A stretch of DNA of 64,000 nucleotides from Hermodice carunculata (Eukaryota; Annelida; Polychaeta; Eunicida; Amphinomidae). Below the pieces are notes generated by a model that was not told where the DNA came from, did not search any database, and saw only the letters and a list, made by a program, of their open reading frames with translations. The stretch is from assembly GCA_964020975.1 (NCBI GenBank), contig OZ026628.1, forward strand, positions 56,949,022 to 57,013,021, read 5' to 3'. Position numbers and translations under genes: made by a program. Shown here piece after piece: positions 23,282-35,477 of this stretch (the stretch's first letter is position 1; each line of letters opens with the position of its first letter).

Positions 23282-26200
23282 TTGAGAATTATTAAAATTT
23301 ATAATTTGTATCAATATTGACCTGACAGGTCTAGGAAACAATGTATCATTTCAAATTTTCGCCCAGTTTTGATTAAATTCGTTGTCACTCTCAAAATGTA
23401 TCATTTGGCAGCTGTGAAGTTCAGATGTGCATGTTTGCAGCTGGACATTTATGGAAGAGAGCTTAATCATCTGGCTGAAAGGAAAAGATGTATCATTAAT
23501 TGAAAAAGCACATATTTCAGCATGATGGATGGCATATCTAGGGAACCCTTAACATTAACAGAACATAGAATAAAGTTCAGAAAGAAACTGAAACCTAATC
23601 CTCAGCGACTGCTGGAGGCAAGGAAGAAAGACAGAGAAAGGAAAAGGAAGGCACGAGAAGCACGCTGGGCATTTGCATGAATAGCAAGAAAGACTTAAAA
23701 GAGATGCGTAAAAAGAAAAGGGAAGACGTGAGGAGATATAGAGAAATGAACAAAAAAAGAAAGAGGTCATCTTAAACTAACTAGGACGCAAAAAGGCAGA
23801 AAAAAGGCATTATAAACAGAATCAGTTCAACACGCAGTCAAAAGAGAAAGAAATGATGAAGAAAATGAAACGACAGAAGGCAGTTCTTACTACACAGAGG
23901 TGGAGGCTCAGATTGAAACTGAAAGAAAATAAAACAGATGATCAAAATGAATGAGATGGCCATGGGTTCAGCTCATACTGGTCTGAGCAAAGAGCAATAA
24001 AGAAAATACAAAGAGCAGTGCCCCCCCCCCAGAAAAGGGCTGCAGTAATAAAGAGGCTGAGTGAGTCACCAAGAACCTCCCAAATTTTAGAATCTAGAGG
24101 GATTCTTTTCACACCGAAGTCCAGATGCAGATTGCAACTTGGGACAGCCGTTATGAAAAATCTATATGAAAGATAACATCAAGTAAACAAAAAGGGTGGC
24201 TTTGCTGCCGATCAGCTTCAAGCTTACAAAACATTAAAATCGACAGTTACAAATGCCCCACTGTCAAGAAGGAGTCGCATTTGTGGATATATGTGCAAGT
24301 ACTTCAACATAAGACTGAGAGTACCCTTCCCAGTAGCTAAAGATGGTAAAGGTTGGTGGCATTCTAGATGGCAAAATCGTCGGAAAGATAGAATAGACGA
24401 GGACACGAAATGATGTGTCAGAGATTTCTGTCTGTCTCCAGAAATCTCCCATCAAGTACCAGAAAAAACTGAAGTCATAAAAATGAAAGACCTGATGGAA
24501 CTTTACGGATTCTAGAGAAACATGTGATGGTCATGCCCGTGGATGAATCTTTCCGAAAATTCAAAGAAATGCATGTAAATGTCAAAATTGGAATCACTAG
24601 CTTCAAGAAAGTAAAGCCTGTGAATGTTACAAATGTGTCTAAAACAAGTCGCAGAACATGTCTTTGTACAGTGTGCAGTAATCTTGCATTCAAAATTTAA
24701 AGCCTGAAGCAATTCGTATCTCAGAATGTTCCTGCAAGTAAGCCGCTTGACTGAAAAGTTCAGTAAAATGTTTTGCGAGATGCCGTAGTCTGTAACTATG
24801 TTGTCCACTAAAAGCATGCCTCGAAAGATCATGTGACACTTTTCCTAAGCTAGATGTCTTCCTGGCAGAGCTGAATAGCCTTCATGTCCAGGAAATTACC
24901 TGGTGCCACTGGGAATATATTAACATACAGGCTGAGAAGGAAGGGGGCACTAAGAGATGTATTTCCTGCATAGAGAAGAAGGCAACTCTTATGGAATTCA
25001 GAGTGTGCTTATCTAAAGATCTAGATACATGTCCGCACCATTCTTTCTGTGCAGAATGGTAGCACAGCCAGTTGTCAAAGTGTATTGAAGATTGCAAGAC
25101 AACAAACCAGGTTGTACTACTAATGGAGTTCAGTGAGAATTATTGTTGCACCTTGAAAGATGAGGTACAAAGTGGATATTTTGACCAGTGACAGGTTACT
25201 GTCCACCCTATGATGGGATACTATTACCAGGACAAACGATTGGTAAAGCATGCTATCATTGGAATGTCGCCTGATCTACAACATGACACTCACCTGACTA
25301 AAGCATTTTAGGATGCATCATTTGAACTTTTGTGCAAGCAGCCAACATCAACAGATATACAGAGAATTGTAGAATGGACAGACGGTTGTGCTGCGCAGTA
25401 TAAATGCAAATTCTCATTCACAGATATATCAAAGGGTTAGGTTGAAATTCACAGAAATTACAATGAGAAATCACATGGTAACAGTCCTTGTGACGACTTT
25501 GGTTTGGTTGTAAAAAATTCTTGCTACCGAGCAGTCATAACTGGCCATACTGGGTGATGCCCAAGCAGTTATGGAGCACTGCAATGAAAATCAGGCTCAT
25601 GGGTCCAGATCCATTGGTGATGAATATATATCCAAATGGGATTTTATCTATGTAGCAAAGGCCCCATGTCCAGATGATACTGAAAAACTCCTTGCGGTAA
25701 AGGGCACACAGAAAATCCACCAAGTGGTGTCAATTCAACAGCCATATAGATTCAGAGCCAGACCACTGTCATATTATTCTGACTTCTGCACCAAAGGTGA
25801 CTTTGCTAACTGTTTGAACAAAGAGTGGATAGACGATTTTGTGATTCTTTCCCTCATGACGTCTGATGAACCTACCTGTACAATTAAAGTTAAGAGAAAA
25901 AGTATCCTTTCATTTGTCCACTATTTTGTAGGTATCTAAATACTGGAAGCATAAATAACTTAAACATTTGAAATTTCGCTAACTTTCACAAGTTAGTATA
26001 CCAAATATGAAGTTATCGAAAATCTTCTGTTTACAAATTAGATAGGCTCCTTTACTTTATCACAGGATCAGTTGGCAAGTCAGCCAAAACCACAAGCAGT
26101 GATGACACAGTCAACAAACTGTGCCTGATGATAATGATCAGTGGTACATATTATATATATATATATGTATATAACACTTTCTTGTTTCTATTTCATTAAA

Positions 26201-27026
26201 ATAATACTTTGAATACGGTAGCAGTCCTGCCTTGAGATGCTGCTCCAAATATTATTACCTTCTTAGCAGGTGGTCTTTCTTTCTGTGGGTACAACACATA
26301 ATATGAGTTAGACGGTACTGTTGCCTCGATAAAGTTAATTTTGAAGTGCAGATGGCCTTTCATCATGACATCTTAAAGTAGGGTCAGCTGTGATTTATGT
26401 ATGCTGTTGCTCCCTGATTATTGGCCACATTTCATTTGGCTATTGTTAACATTATTCAAAGGTTATTTTTGTGTTCACTTTTATGCAATTTCTACAGGCT
26501 TCCAATGTTAATTCTACTTTGTCTTACTGTACTTTTTGCGGTTTGATATATATATATAACCATATATATATATTATATGGTTTATGCGTCAAGTTGGTTG
26601 TGCTTCGATCCCCTTCCAAAGTTCAGTTTTTGTCTGCAAATAACTGCATCTAGTGAGGTGAGTATCATATGGATTTATGATTATTGAGGATAAATGTACC
26701 AGTTAAATCTAAATGTAGAAGTTCCTCAAATTCTAATGGTTCCATTTTAATAAGGATGAATAAGAATAAGAAGTAGTATTTTATAGTTGCTTTTAAATCG
26801 GATTTACAACAATCATTATTAAAGCTGAAATACCTGTTGTAGAGTAAAGAATAAAATTTAGAGCACAACAACCCATTATGTTTCAGACTTTTTTTGCCTA
26901 GTTTGCATACTCAAAGCTGATATCAATAGATATTATGTGGTCCTTTTTCCCATATCTCTTTCTTGATAAAACAGTCTGAAACAGTTATTATCATCCTGTT
27001 TTAAACTTTCATTTTCCATCCAGCAG

Positions 27027-27111
27027 GGATTCACCAGGAAATTTTGCAGCAGTCCATTTACCAGTGCCTAGGCGAGGGAAAGCTGGTCCAGTCCGTGTGT
27101 TCCTGGATGAG
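27027..27111 (+). CDS. Internal exon of the MQKTG-type gene
   Basis: The exon follows a pyrimidine-rich acceptor (TTCATTTTCCATCCAGCAG) and ends at GAG before the donor GTAAGG at 27112. It encodes SPGNFAAVHLPVPRRGKAG and then VRVFLDE. The reading frame joins that of the exon at 27824 in phase 0. This splice structure shows the gene was transcribed and spliced in eukaryotic fashion, not a processed copy. Confidence 0.6.
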
Positions 27112-27130
27112 GTAAGGAATGGGTACAAAG

Positions 27131-27297
27131 TAAAAAAAGAAAAAAAAAAAAAAGCAAAAAAAAAAAAAAAAAAAAAAAACGAGAAGCAAAAAACATAAAA
27201 AAAGCAACAAAAACACCAACAAAAAACAAAACAAAATAAAAAACAAAAAAACAAAAACAAAAAACAAAAACAAAACCCACAAAAAAAACCAAACAAG
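27131..27297. repeat. A-rich simple sequence
   Basis: Long A-runs with AAAAC and AAAG variants lie in the intron between the two 3' exons of the MQKTG-type gene. Confidence 0.9.
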
Positions 27298-27478
27298 CAA
27301 ACATAACGCTAATATATGAAGGGAGGGGGGCACATGTACCAAAAAAGTTATATTAGCAAAGTAAATCACAATATGCATCTTTAAGAAATGTGATCAAGAG
27401 ACGGGGAATTCTGTTTGAAACTGGGTGTAAATATACCCTCTTTCCTATTGAATCCAGAAATTTCATACCTGTAAGGTC

Positions 27479-27480
<2 letters not shown>

Positions 27481-27558
<78 letters not shown>

Positions 27559-27568
27559 AGTATACATG

Positions 27569-27605
<37 letters not shown>

Positions 27606-27619
27606 GTATATATATAAGT

Positions 27620-27662
<43 letters not shown>
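27481..27662. repeat. TA array with ordered variants
   Basis: About 180 bp of TA, in which a block containing GTATATATATAAGTATACATGTATA occurs twice about 60 bp apart (near 27548 and 27606), so part of the array was itself duplicated. It lies in the same intron. Confidence 0.95.
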
Positions 27663-27663
<1 letters not shown>

Positions 27664-27823
27664 GTACACTCATACACAAATATATACATTCAGACATACA
27701 TAGCCTAATTACACATGTACATGCATATAGCTGGGTGTTGGTAGTGCTGAGGGGTGTCTAGATGATGCTATTGTATATGTGGTCACCATTGTAATTTTTC
27801 ATTTCCACTTGTGAATTTTTCAG

Positions 27824-28021
27824 GCCCTGGACGAAGATGAGTGTGGAGTTACTGTAAACTTAATGCAAAAGACTGGATGGCTATATATTTGGCCTGAAGT
27901 GCAGGATGTTTCCATACAACCCATGGAAGATATCATATGTGTGGTCAATCCCCTTTTCCTTGAGAATGAAAGATCCCAATTTAGATTCATAAAAGAGGAC
28001 ATACAGAAAGTGAAAAGTTAA
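27824..28021 (+). CDS. 3' terminal exon with MQKTGW motif
   Basis: The acceptor is TGAATTTTTCAG and the frame stays open for 65 codons to TAA at 28019-28021. It encodes ALDEDECGVTVNLMQKTGW and continues to the WPEVQDVS and EDIICVVNP segments, in the style of a small SH3- or Tudor-like fold with alternating strands (inference). A 29-bp tandem duplication starts at 27991 and spans the stop. AATAAA-type signals follow at about 28227. Confidence 0.6.
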   Translation, partial: ALDEDECGVTVNLMQKTGWLYIWPEVQDVSIQPMEDIICVVNPLFLENERSQFRFIKEDIQKVKS

Positions 28022-28048
28022 AAGAGGACATACAGATAGTGAAAAGTC
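27991..28048 (+). repeat. 29-bp tandem duplication over the stop codon
   Basis: AAAAGAGGACATACAGAAAG and its near copy AAAAGAGGACATACAGATAG lie 29 bp apart. The first copy holds the C-terminal codons and the stop, and the second is in the 3' untranslated part. Confidence 0.85.
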
Positions 28049-28673
28049 ATCCTAAAATAAAGGGAAGAAGGCTGTCTATTTCAAATGGAAACATACAAAA
28101 AATAATCAAAACGTCTTTCATTTGGAAAAGATTAACGAGACTAATAACTACCCCGTTCTGAGGAATTGCAAACATTTGAATATTCATACAAATTTTGTTT
28201 ATATTTAAAGTTGTACTAAGGTAATGTAATAAAGCAATAAAAAATATTCTTACATTTGTGTTCTTATCTGTTTGATATACCCTGGTACATGTATATACAC
28301 TATTGTTCCCAGAATCAAAGGTAGGCTTACATGTATTCATATGATGTTCAAATCTGTTGTGTCCACAACGCTTTGTTAGTAGCTATGTATTTAAGCTGTT
28401 AGCAAATATAATATTGCACATGATTGTAGACTCATTCCAAATCTTTTAAAAATAAATTGTGATTGAAGACTCATTCCAAATCTATTAAAAATACATTAAT
28501 TATTGTGGCATTGTTTTGGTCACATACATGTACATGCAATGACTTTCATTTCCGTATCCTTTGATCCACTGCTGGACATTACATTCTGTCTAGGTCAGTG
28601 CATGCTTCAGTTATATTTTATATTTGGGCTGAGGTTATTACTTTTTTTAAGAGGAAAACTTGTTGCCTGTTAA

Positions 28674-28905
28674 CCCTTTCCCCCTTGAATTAAGACTGAG
28701 TCAACAGCTTTCCTTGGCATGGGTTGGGCACTTAGTGCCCAACCCATGCCAAGGAAAGCTGTTGACCTGGGGCATGTGATCTTGATAAGTCTCATGTACA
28801 ATTCTCAGTCAAATTGTTATTTCATTACTGTTGAAATTAGTTAAAAACACTGAAGCAGACTACATTTGACCAATCCTGGTTTTGGCCGGTTTGAGGGGGA
28901 AAGGG
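28674..28905 (+). mobile_element. TTAA MITE with perfect 31-bp hairpin (copy 1)
   Basis: TTAA lies on both sides (28670-28673 and 28906-28909). The ends read CCCTTTCCCCCTTGAA and, reversed, CCCTTTCCCCCTCAAA. At 28701-28765 a perfect 31-bp stem closes on a 3-nt loop, beginning TCAACAGCTTTCCTTGGC. TTAA targets and CCC-starting ends are typical of piggyBac-family elements. No coding is present, so it is non-autonomous. It sits inside the 10.7-kb element, downstream of the MQKTG-type gene. Confidence 0.85.
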
Positions 28906-29556
28906 TTAATCAATGGAGTTGCTTCTCTGATTTCTTGTTTGGGGCTAAAATGGAGAACAGACTGCAGGGCATATAGAATGCAGAGAACACAAGTTATTTG
29001 TAGTGTCTGCAACGTTAGGACATTAATCTTTAACAGGCTCAGATCTCAATGAAAGATTATTGTTATCTTACAATTCTTTCATTTATTAATTGTGAAATAT
29101 TACATTTTACATATTATATCTTTTTATGATGATTTACCTGCTTGAAATGTCTGAAATGAAAATGAAAGTCTTAGTACTTTGAAGGTTTCAAGTACTTTTG
29201 AGAAAACTATAATGCTGGCATTGTAATGTACCTCCTATTTTTAAAGGATGCGTCCTTTTAGGAATCTCTGTGTTTCATGGGTGTTACACAGCATGAAATA
29301 GTTCTTCCCACTCAGTGCCTATCAAGTATATCGGAAAATACAGCTACTTTTGAACATCATGTCTGGAGAATATAGCGTCCGCATCAGGATTTGTGCTTCC
29401 ATGTACCCATATTCAAAGTAGAGTATCTCTGTCCGTTTTTAAGATACGTTTTAGAAATTTTCAGCAAAGAATCTCCATATGTTCTTTGGCATAGTACACT
29501 CATTTATTAATCTGTTCTAAGAAACTTAAGTTTTGACAAATGTACAAATCCTATGG

Positions 29557-29990
29557 CACCCTAATTGTGTCCAACCCGCATATAAAATCGATTGCTCAAT
29601 TCGCTCCTAGAGGGGTAAGTACAATTGATGCAATTGATGCATTGAGCATTAACCCTCATGCAGGGTGTCATGGCCCTTATCAGCTTTTGGGTTGACATGA
29701 AGGCAAACCCGTCACGAAACTTTGCATTTTCAACAGGCCTATATACATGATGTAATTATAAATTCGTTGTTACGTCATTTAAAAATGTTCGTATATATTT
29801 CATTTCGACCAGTTAATTTGCGATTAAATGACCATTCGACTTTATTGTATATGAAGACCAAATGTAATGCGAAGAACTGAATTACGACCATGTATTCATA
29901 GTAGCGAATGGTCCATGTGATCAACTGATATCACGGCGAAGTTGAATGTCGACAATATTGATTACGACGAAGTGTCGTAGATTCATATCG
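29557..29990 (-). repeat. Right subterminal motifs of the 10.7-kb element
   Basis: The 23-bp segment at 29557-29579 is the reverse complement of 20903-20925. TTCGACCA/ACGACCAT-type motifs near 29803, 29830 and 29884 mirror the TGGTCGAAA motifs on the left side. Confidence 0.5.
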
Positions 29991-30515
29991 AAAACCCGAT
30001 CAGGACGGTGGGAGACAATTTAAATTAAGTCGGAAATCGGGAGAGTTGACAGGTAATTTATTCCCAAATTATCTCGTTGTGTGCCTCCAATTCACCTGGT
30101 TTTGTACTCCGAACACAGTGGCCATAGTGATGGATAGTACTGGTCCAGACAGACGGTGACTGGGGTTAACCATGGCATACGAGCCATGAGGCCACTGCTG
30201 TATGACAGAATCAATGGCATAATAAATACATATAGCCTTGTAGGCCTACATTTTGTCAGTATTTATTGTGAGCATTGTCGGTCACATAAGAACATCTTTC
30301 ACTCTGTGGTAAAACGTCAAATTCCCAAGGAATTGTACCTAACCACCATATTCTCCAATCCCCTGGTCAATACGTACACCAATCATGACTACACTTCAAA
30401 AGACATCCGGTTATGGCAATTTAATGAAATAATGAGATCAAAACAATTTGTACCTATCTTGCACGGTTACTTTCTGTCCACCCCATCTATAGGATAATTT
30501 TTGGAACAGCCCTAA

Positions 30516-32900
30516 TTTTTATTTAGTTTGTGGTTTTCTATAGTAATCAAGCAGAGTATACAATGATAGCGGTCAGTAACTAACACATGTGATGTGGATG
30601 GACGATGGATGGATAAATTGATGTTTGGAGGTTCAGGCACATGAACGGCCAGAGACACAGACAGAAGGGAATGCTACAAAACAGGAACATAAATCATATT
30701 TTTATGGGAGAGAATATCCCTCACTCACGGGGCTTCGCCTGTGCTGTGAAGTGGTGAAGATGTTGGCCATATGACAAAGATGATTATTGGTCATTGGAGA
30801 GATAAAGTAAAAATATCGCATGTCACATCAAGACTCTTAAAAAATACCAATTTTCCACAGTGGATAATATGTTGATGTAGAAGATGAAAAGGCGGACCGG
30901 ATCACAGCAATGCAAACAATTTAGAATGATGCGGCATTATGTGGATGTCAAAACCCTTACTTTAAAACTTTCAGTCCCTGGAAGAATAACAGTCCAGGCA
31001 CGTCTTTATTTGGTATATGAAAACTAGTTTAATCTAAATAACCAGGTGGGATACTTTTGTTATATTCACAGATACTTTTTCCTGCAAGTCATTAACCCGT
31101 AAATTTCTACCCAAATGCCAACAAAATATTTAGTGTCAAAGTACAAGAGAGGGATATGTGGATTGACAATTCACAAAACTGGAAATGTTTGTGAATACCT
31201 GCTGATGCAATTTAGGCACTGTATATAATGTAGTTTTTCTTAATTTTCAATTCCTTCTCAGATTATCATGTGACGTGGCAGAGATGTAAGGTGATTGTGA
31301 TTTTGAAGATTAATTTGTCAAGGCATATCTAGATTCAAGCTTCGACACTATTCTTCCCACGATCTGTACTTCTAATGAAGCAAACCTGGATGGAATGAAA
31401 AAATAAAGCCTTATGGGAGATAGGTAATTATTGACACATTTTGTTAAAAAAAACCCCAAAACAGTGCAAAGTTGGAACAAATGCCGAAATTTGCAACTGT
31501 AAAATACTGAATATCAATTTGTGATTAGAACAGTTACAATAAATAAAGATACGAATATGCCAAGTAACCTGACAGAGACAAAAATCTAGTAGTAACTGTC
31601 AGTGCTTCTTCGTTATTCTTAAAATGATAAAAACAAAGTAAAATCAAGGCCAAATATGTGGCATCAAAATCAAAGATGCTGATATTGCAAATACCATTGC
31701 AGAAAAATAAACTTTAAGATCTTATAACTCTGTATCTTATGATGCCGAAAATATGCCACTTGCTTCATGATCACATCCATTTTCAAAATGAAACAAATAC
31801 ATTTGGGGATGCTCTTTAGTGAATATAACAGTTGAAGTATTAAATTCATATTCGACTATCCTCAACTTGGAAAACGCAGTGGACATCTCGGGAACTATTG
31901 GGACTGTTTCTCTGGGGACGTTCATTATCTTTGTTATTCTCTTCATGATTAGTCATTACCATGCTTCCGATGATTTACCCGTGTATCTTCAAATCTTTTT
32001 GGCAAAAGCTGAAAACAAAAATACCGTAAAGAAGTTACTTGGCCCGGGAAACCTTAAAGAAAATTACCATGTCCAAAACACCCGAGCCTTCACTCTAGGT
32101 GGAACTAGACACAATGCACATTTGTATTGTCCTAATGGATTAATTATTACAACTCACAAAATACAGGTGTGATACTAACTTTTGTGTCTTGTCATGACGG
32201 CATTTGATCAAATAATTTATATGAAGGTATCTGGATTATAATCATATGCATGTCACAGACACATTATTACTCAATGTGTTTTTTGATCTAAGTATTAAGG
32301 TGGAGGATCTGAGCCAGCACCTTTGAATAACCTCTAATCACTTTTTCATATTTTTGGATAGTCTGATACTTAAAGTACATGCTCCCAAAAACTCAGATGT
32401 GTGAACATAAAATTTATATGAGAAAACTGATCTCAAATTTTTTGTTTACACTGAAAAGTTTAAGCAGTGCTGGGCACATGGCTTTGTCTGCATGGGCATG
32501 ATAATGAACCATGTCATTGTTTGCACAGTCATTAGTCCATGACCCCTGGAAACCAATTGAGCCATTGACAAGGGTCACTCGCAGGAAACCATTAGCCCTG
32601 GAGAGAAGAATGGGCCAGTTCAGACTAATCACTACCACTATTCTGATTACTGTGAAATTCATTCTCCGTTGATGTGAAAACAAATCAGCACAATCCACTT
32701 ACTGGTCCCCAAATATGGAAAGCCACATGGGAACCCACACCAAAACAAGCCAAATGTGGTGTTCCCAAGATAAAAAAATCGAGATTTAAGCCACAAAATA
32801 TCCTTTTTTTTAATGACAACATCACAGAGGTAAAGCTACAAGTATATTTAACACAGTAATTGAAACACAGGACAGAAGAAATGAATATGTGTCATATTAC
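30516..32900. other. No gene supported
   Basis: An open frame of 117 codons at 31819-32172 has a hydrophobic patch (GTFIIFVILFMI) but no recognisable domain, no splice context and no family memory, so it is not called. The rest is AT-rich filler. Confidence 0.45.
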
Positions 32901-32924
32901 CGCCATAAATGCGTAAGAATTAGC

Positions 32925-33240
32925 AACTTTAATGAGTTGCACTCTTGCCTTTTTGTAGTATATCTTCCCTTTAAGTGTGCACTTCATTCCGTTAATGATA
33001 TGCAATTACACCAGTATTTTTTAACGGAATGAAGTGAATTCTTGCCTCGTGATCTCCCTGTTTTGTACTATGGCTATTTTTGACCCCATAAATTGTGCAA
33101 TTCATTCCGTGAATAAGATGCAACTATGTGCCTACTGTACAGCGGTGATTCTTTACTGAATGAAGTGCATTCTTGCCTTTTGAGGTATTTCTGGCCCCTA
33201 AATTATACATTTCATTCCCGGCCTTCATTCTGTGGATAAC
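32925..33240 (+). repeat. Three-unit degenerate tandem repeat of about 110-125 bp
   Basis: GAATGAAGTGCATTCTTGCC-like headers recur near 32933 (diverged), 33030 and 33155, with CATTCCGT and AATTGTGCA segments between them. Short inverted pieces such as CATTCCGTTAA and TTAACGGAATG face each other in one unit. Confidence 0.6.
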
Positions 33241-33747
33241 ATTTGACTATAGTTATTAGTATAGTATATATTGCATGTGCAGAATCAATGATACTAAAGT
33301 TTGCCCGATTGAGCTGCTTGATGAGTGCATCTTTATTAACGTTGATATTTTTAAACACAGAATGAAGCTTATACATAAAGACTGTCATTTTAGTCACGTG
33401 AGTGAACATATTGCGTTGTAATATAGTGCTAAAACAAAACAGGTTTTCTTCCGCTTAGAAATAAAGTTACGCGGATTTTCCTGTGCTCCATTGACATGTA
33501 GATAAATACAAGATTATCCTCCAAATCAACGATTGTATTCTTAACTATAAGAAAAGAGAGACAGAGAAAAATGGGAAAGAGAGAGAGAGAGACTGAGGTA
33601 GATAGAAAAAAAAGAAAGAAAATGTATGCATACATTGTTAGCACAGAACAAAAATGCACCTTTGTTATGCAATTGACAAACAATCAGACAAGCATAACAT
33701 TTCAGCGGGCTATCATATATGCATGTGCACACAGATCCCTGAAAAGT

Positions 33748-33786
<39 letters not shown>

Positions 33787-35339
33787 TAACTTTGCTGTAC
33801 ATGATGGCTTCAATGTCAATGGTAATAACTCTTAGTTTGTTTGTATCCTCGAAATATGTATATAGGTCTACAGTTAGTGTATGAAAAGTAAATACTGAAA
33901 ATAAAATATCCAATTATTGAAACGTATGAAACACGCCAATGTTATTAACAATGATTGGTTACATTTGCAAAATTAACTTATTTGCACCATGGGCTTACTT
34001 TGCAGCTAAGTCATTCCTGCAAATCATCCTGACTGCTGTTTGTTTCGTTTTGTTTGTTTTTTCCCCAAGACAGTTACTGTCATACAATCAGCGCGGGCTG
34101 GCAATCAGATCATAATCCGCTATGCAAAGTACAGCTTTGGGCGATGGAACACACCAGTCCATGAAGTCCTCTTCTCGCTCTTCAGCATCAGTATCCTTAT
34201 CACTGGAAGTGGAAATGTGACACAAGTCCATTTCCTCTGCCTCCAGGTCACTTGTATCCGCCAACTTATGGATGAGGCTGATGATATGGTCATGGAAGAA
34301 GATGGGGCATCAGTCTCATCTTGTCCCATTCACCAGGTGGCACTGCAATTTTGTCTAGTTATTTTTATGATTTTTGTGTGTTTTTGCTGTTTTTGACTTC
34401 TCCCGAACTGTCACTGGAGAGGTAAAAAATGTCATCTCTGGCGGTAGGCCTAACAGCACTTAGAGTGGCACTACTAGTACCAGCAATTGGGTCTTTGGTA
34501 CAGTGGCTGGAACTAGACAGACCTGTCTTGTCTGTATCATGACATCTTTAACTGTTGGGGCAGGATTTGGCCTAGGGTCTGGTAGTAACATATTGCATTT
34601 TGCGTATCAATGTTGATATCTGTATCCAGCTGGGCGACAGATTTATTCAGAAAACGTTGGAGAAGGAGCGATGTACTGATGACCCTGGGAAGATAACGAA
34701 ACATTTGATGCTGGAGTCGACATTGTTGTGATATGGATGGAAAACAAACATATTTATGTAGTTTCTCTTTACAAAACCACGTGTTACGAAGTGGCTTTTT
34801 TTCACTATAATTATTTGTGCTAACTAGGCCCTAAATTACATAAAGAAAAATAAAAACGGTACACTTTATTGCCTTCAACAGAACACAAAGATAGAAACTT
34901 TTGTTTAAATATATATTCAGTCACATAATAGAAGAAAACACGACAATGGTAGAAACGGCAGAAACAGCAGAAACAGCAGAAACTGGTATCTCATCTTAAA
35001 TGGCCATATTGACTGGTTTTCACGAGATGGTGGGCCCTGTGCCCTTCCTTGTCCAGTCGACCTCAGGACTGCAACTTAAAACCAAACAACAGTATCGGGA
35101 AAAAATAATAAAACCTGGAACACTATCTTGTTATTTGTGGGAAAACCCAATCTTTAATTGTAACGGTGACACTATGGTTTATATTTTTATTTTTCTTTCA
35201 CCTGGTCTGACCAATCACCAAACATTGCCCATTAATTTAGAGAATTTGCAGCACAATCTTAAGACAAATACGGGACAAACATATTACACATAACGCCACA
35301 TTAGAGAGCTAACAACAGTTCTGAAAAATATGCTTATAC
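33241..35339. other. Non-coding stretch with a GA array and a dispersed repeat
   Basis: A GA microsatellite lies at 33747-33783. Positions 34331-34418 match 45209-45298 in the same orientation, sharing AGGTGGC-CTGCAATT, TTTTATGATTTT and GACTTCTCC, which marks a dispersed repeat about 90 bp long. A repeated GGCAGAAACAGCAGAAACAG-like stretch lies near 34954-34982. No gene is supported. Confidence 0.5.
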
Positions 35340-35477
35340 TGGTTTCTTTGCGTCAAAAGAGCTATTTCAAAGCCTACATTATTCAATTGGTGAACTGCGG
35401 AAGATTCACAGAATACAATATATATTGGAGCATGCAGGTGCTCAAAAATGGCCTATTTAGAAGCCTACATTATTTAA
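35340..35477 (+). repeat. Degenerate tandem repeat, left part split by the LINE
   Basis: AAGCCTACATTATT occurs near 35371 and 35460, each preceded by a CAAAA-AGCTATTT-like stretch. The same motif with GCTCAAAAATAGG and TGGAAGCCTACAT reappears after the LINE near 39191-39225. The LINE therefore landed inside a local array with a period of about 90 bp. Confidence 0.65.

Larger units (their letters stand above)
23521..28021 (+). pseudogene. Decayed spliced gene with TDG...SHG and MQKTG motifs, probably the transposase-like gene of the surrounding element
   Basis: The start reads MMDGISREPLTLTEHRIKF, then a basic stretch (RKKDRERKRKAREAR) and SPRTSQILESRGILFTP. Next come VKIGITSFKKVKPVNV with CLCTVCSNLAF near 24575-24700, LLMEFSENYCC near 25118, QRIVEWTDGCAAQYKCKF near 25361-25415, and HRNYNEKSHGNSPCDDFGLV near 25450-25510. 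A further 122-residue frame lies at 25571-25939. Two 3' exons with good splice signals follow (27027-27111, 27824-28021), the last carrying VNLMQKTGWLYIWPEVQD. I recall this order from uncharacterised proteins in many invertebrate genomes that look transposon-derived; I cannot name the superfamily. The acidic residues of MEFSENY and WTDG are candidate catalytic positions by inference. Several frame changes and stops interrupt 23.6-25.5 kb, so it is presumably inactive, although the last exons remain clean. Confidence 0.6.
19768..30512. mobile_element. Candidate 10.7-kb DNA transposon with 35-bp TIRs and TAA target duplication
   Basis: The left end at 19768 begins GGGCTGTTCCAAAAA and the right end at 30512, read in reverse complement, begins with the same 15 bases. 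Over 35 bp, 31 positions match. TAA lies immediately outside both ends (19765-19767 and 30513-30515). A second inverted pair, sharing about 23 exact bases including GGTTGGACACAATTAGGG, sits further in at 20903-20925 and 29557-29579. The flanks between the two pairs carry mirrored TGGTCGAAA-like motifs. The interior holds a decayed spliced gene (23521-28021), a LINE with an inverted 5' end, a tRNA-like piece and two TTAA MITEs, so part of the length is later insertions. A GGGCTGTT end with a TAA duplication is typical of PIF/Harbinger, but the internal gene does not look like a Harbinger transposase. The possibility that two unrelated elements supplied the ends remains. Confidence 0.6.

Noticed and set aside
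30156-30497. 113-codon open frame near the right end of the 10.7-kb element
   Set aside because: Its composition is ordinary and no motif is recognised. It lies in the mirrored subterminal region and ends at the terminal repeat.
31819-32172. 117-codon open frame with a hydrophobic patch
   Set aside because: There is no recognisable domain, no signal-peptide logic, no splice context, and a shadow frame of similar length on the other strand.
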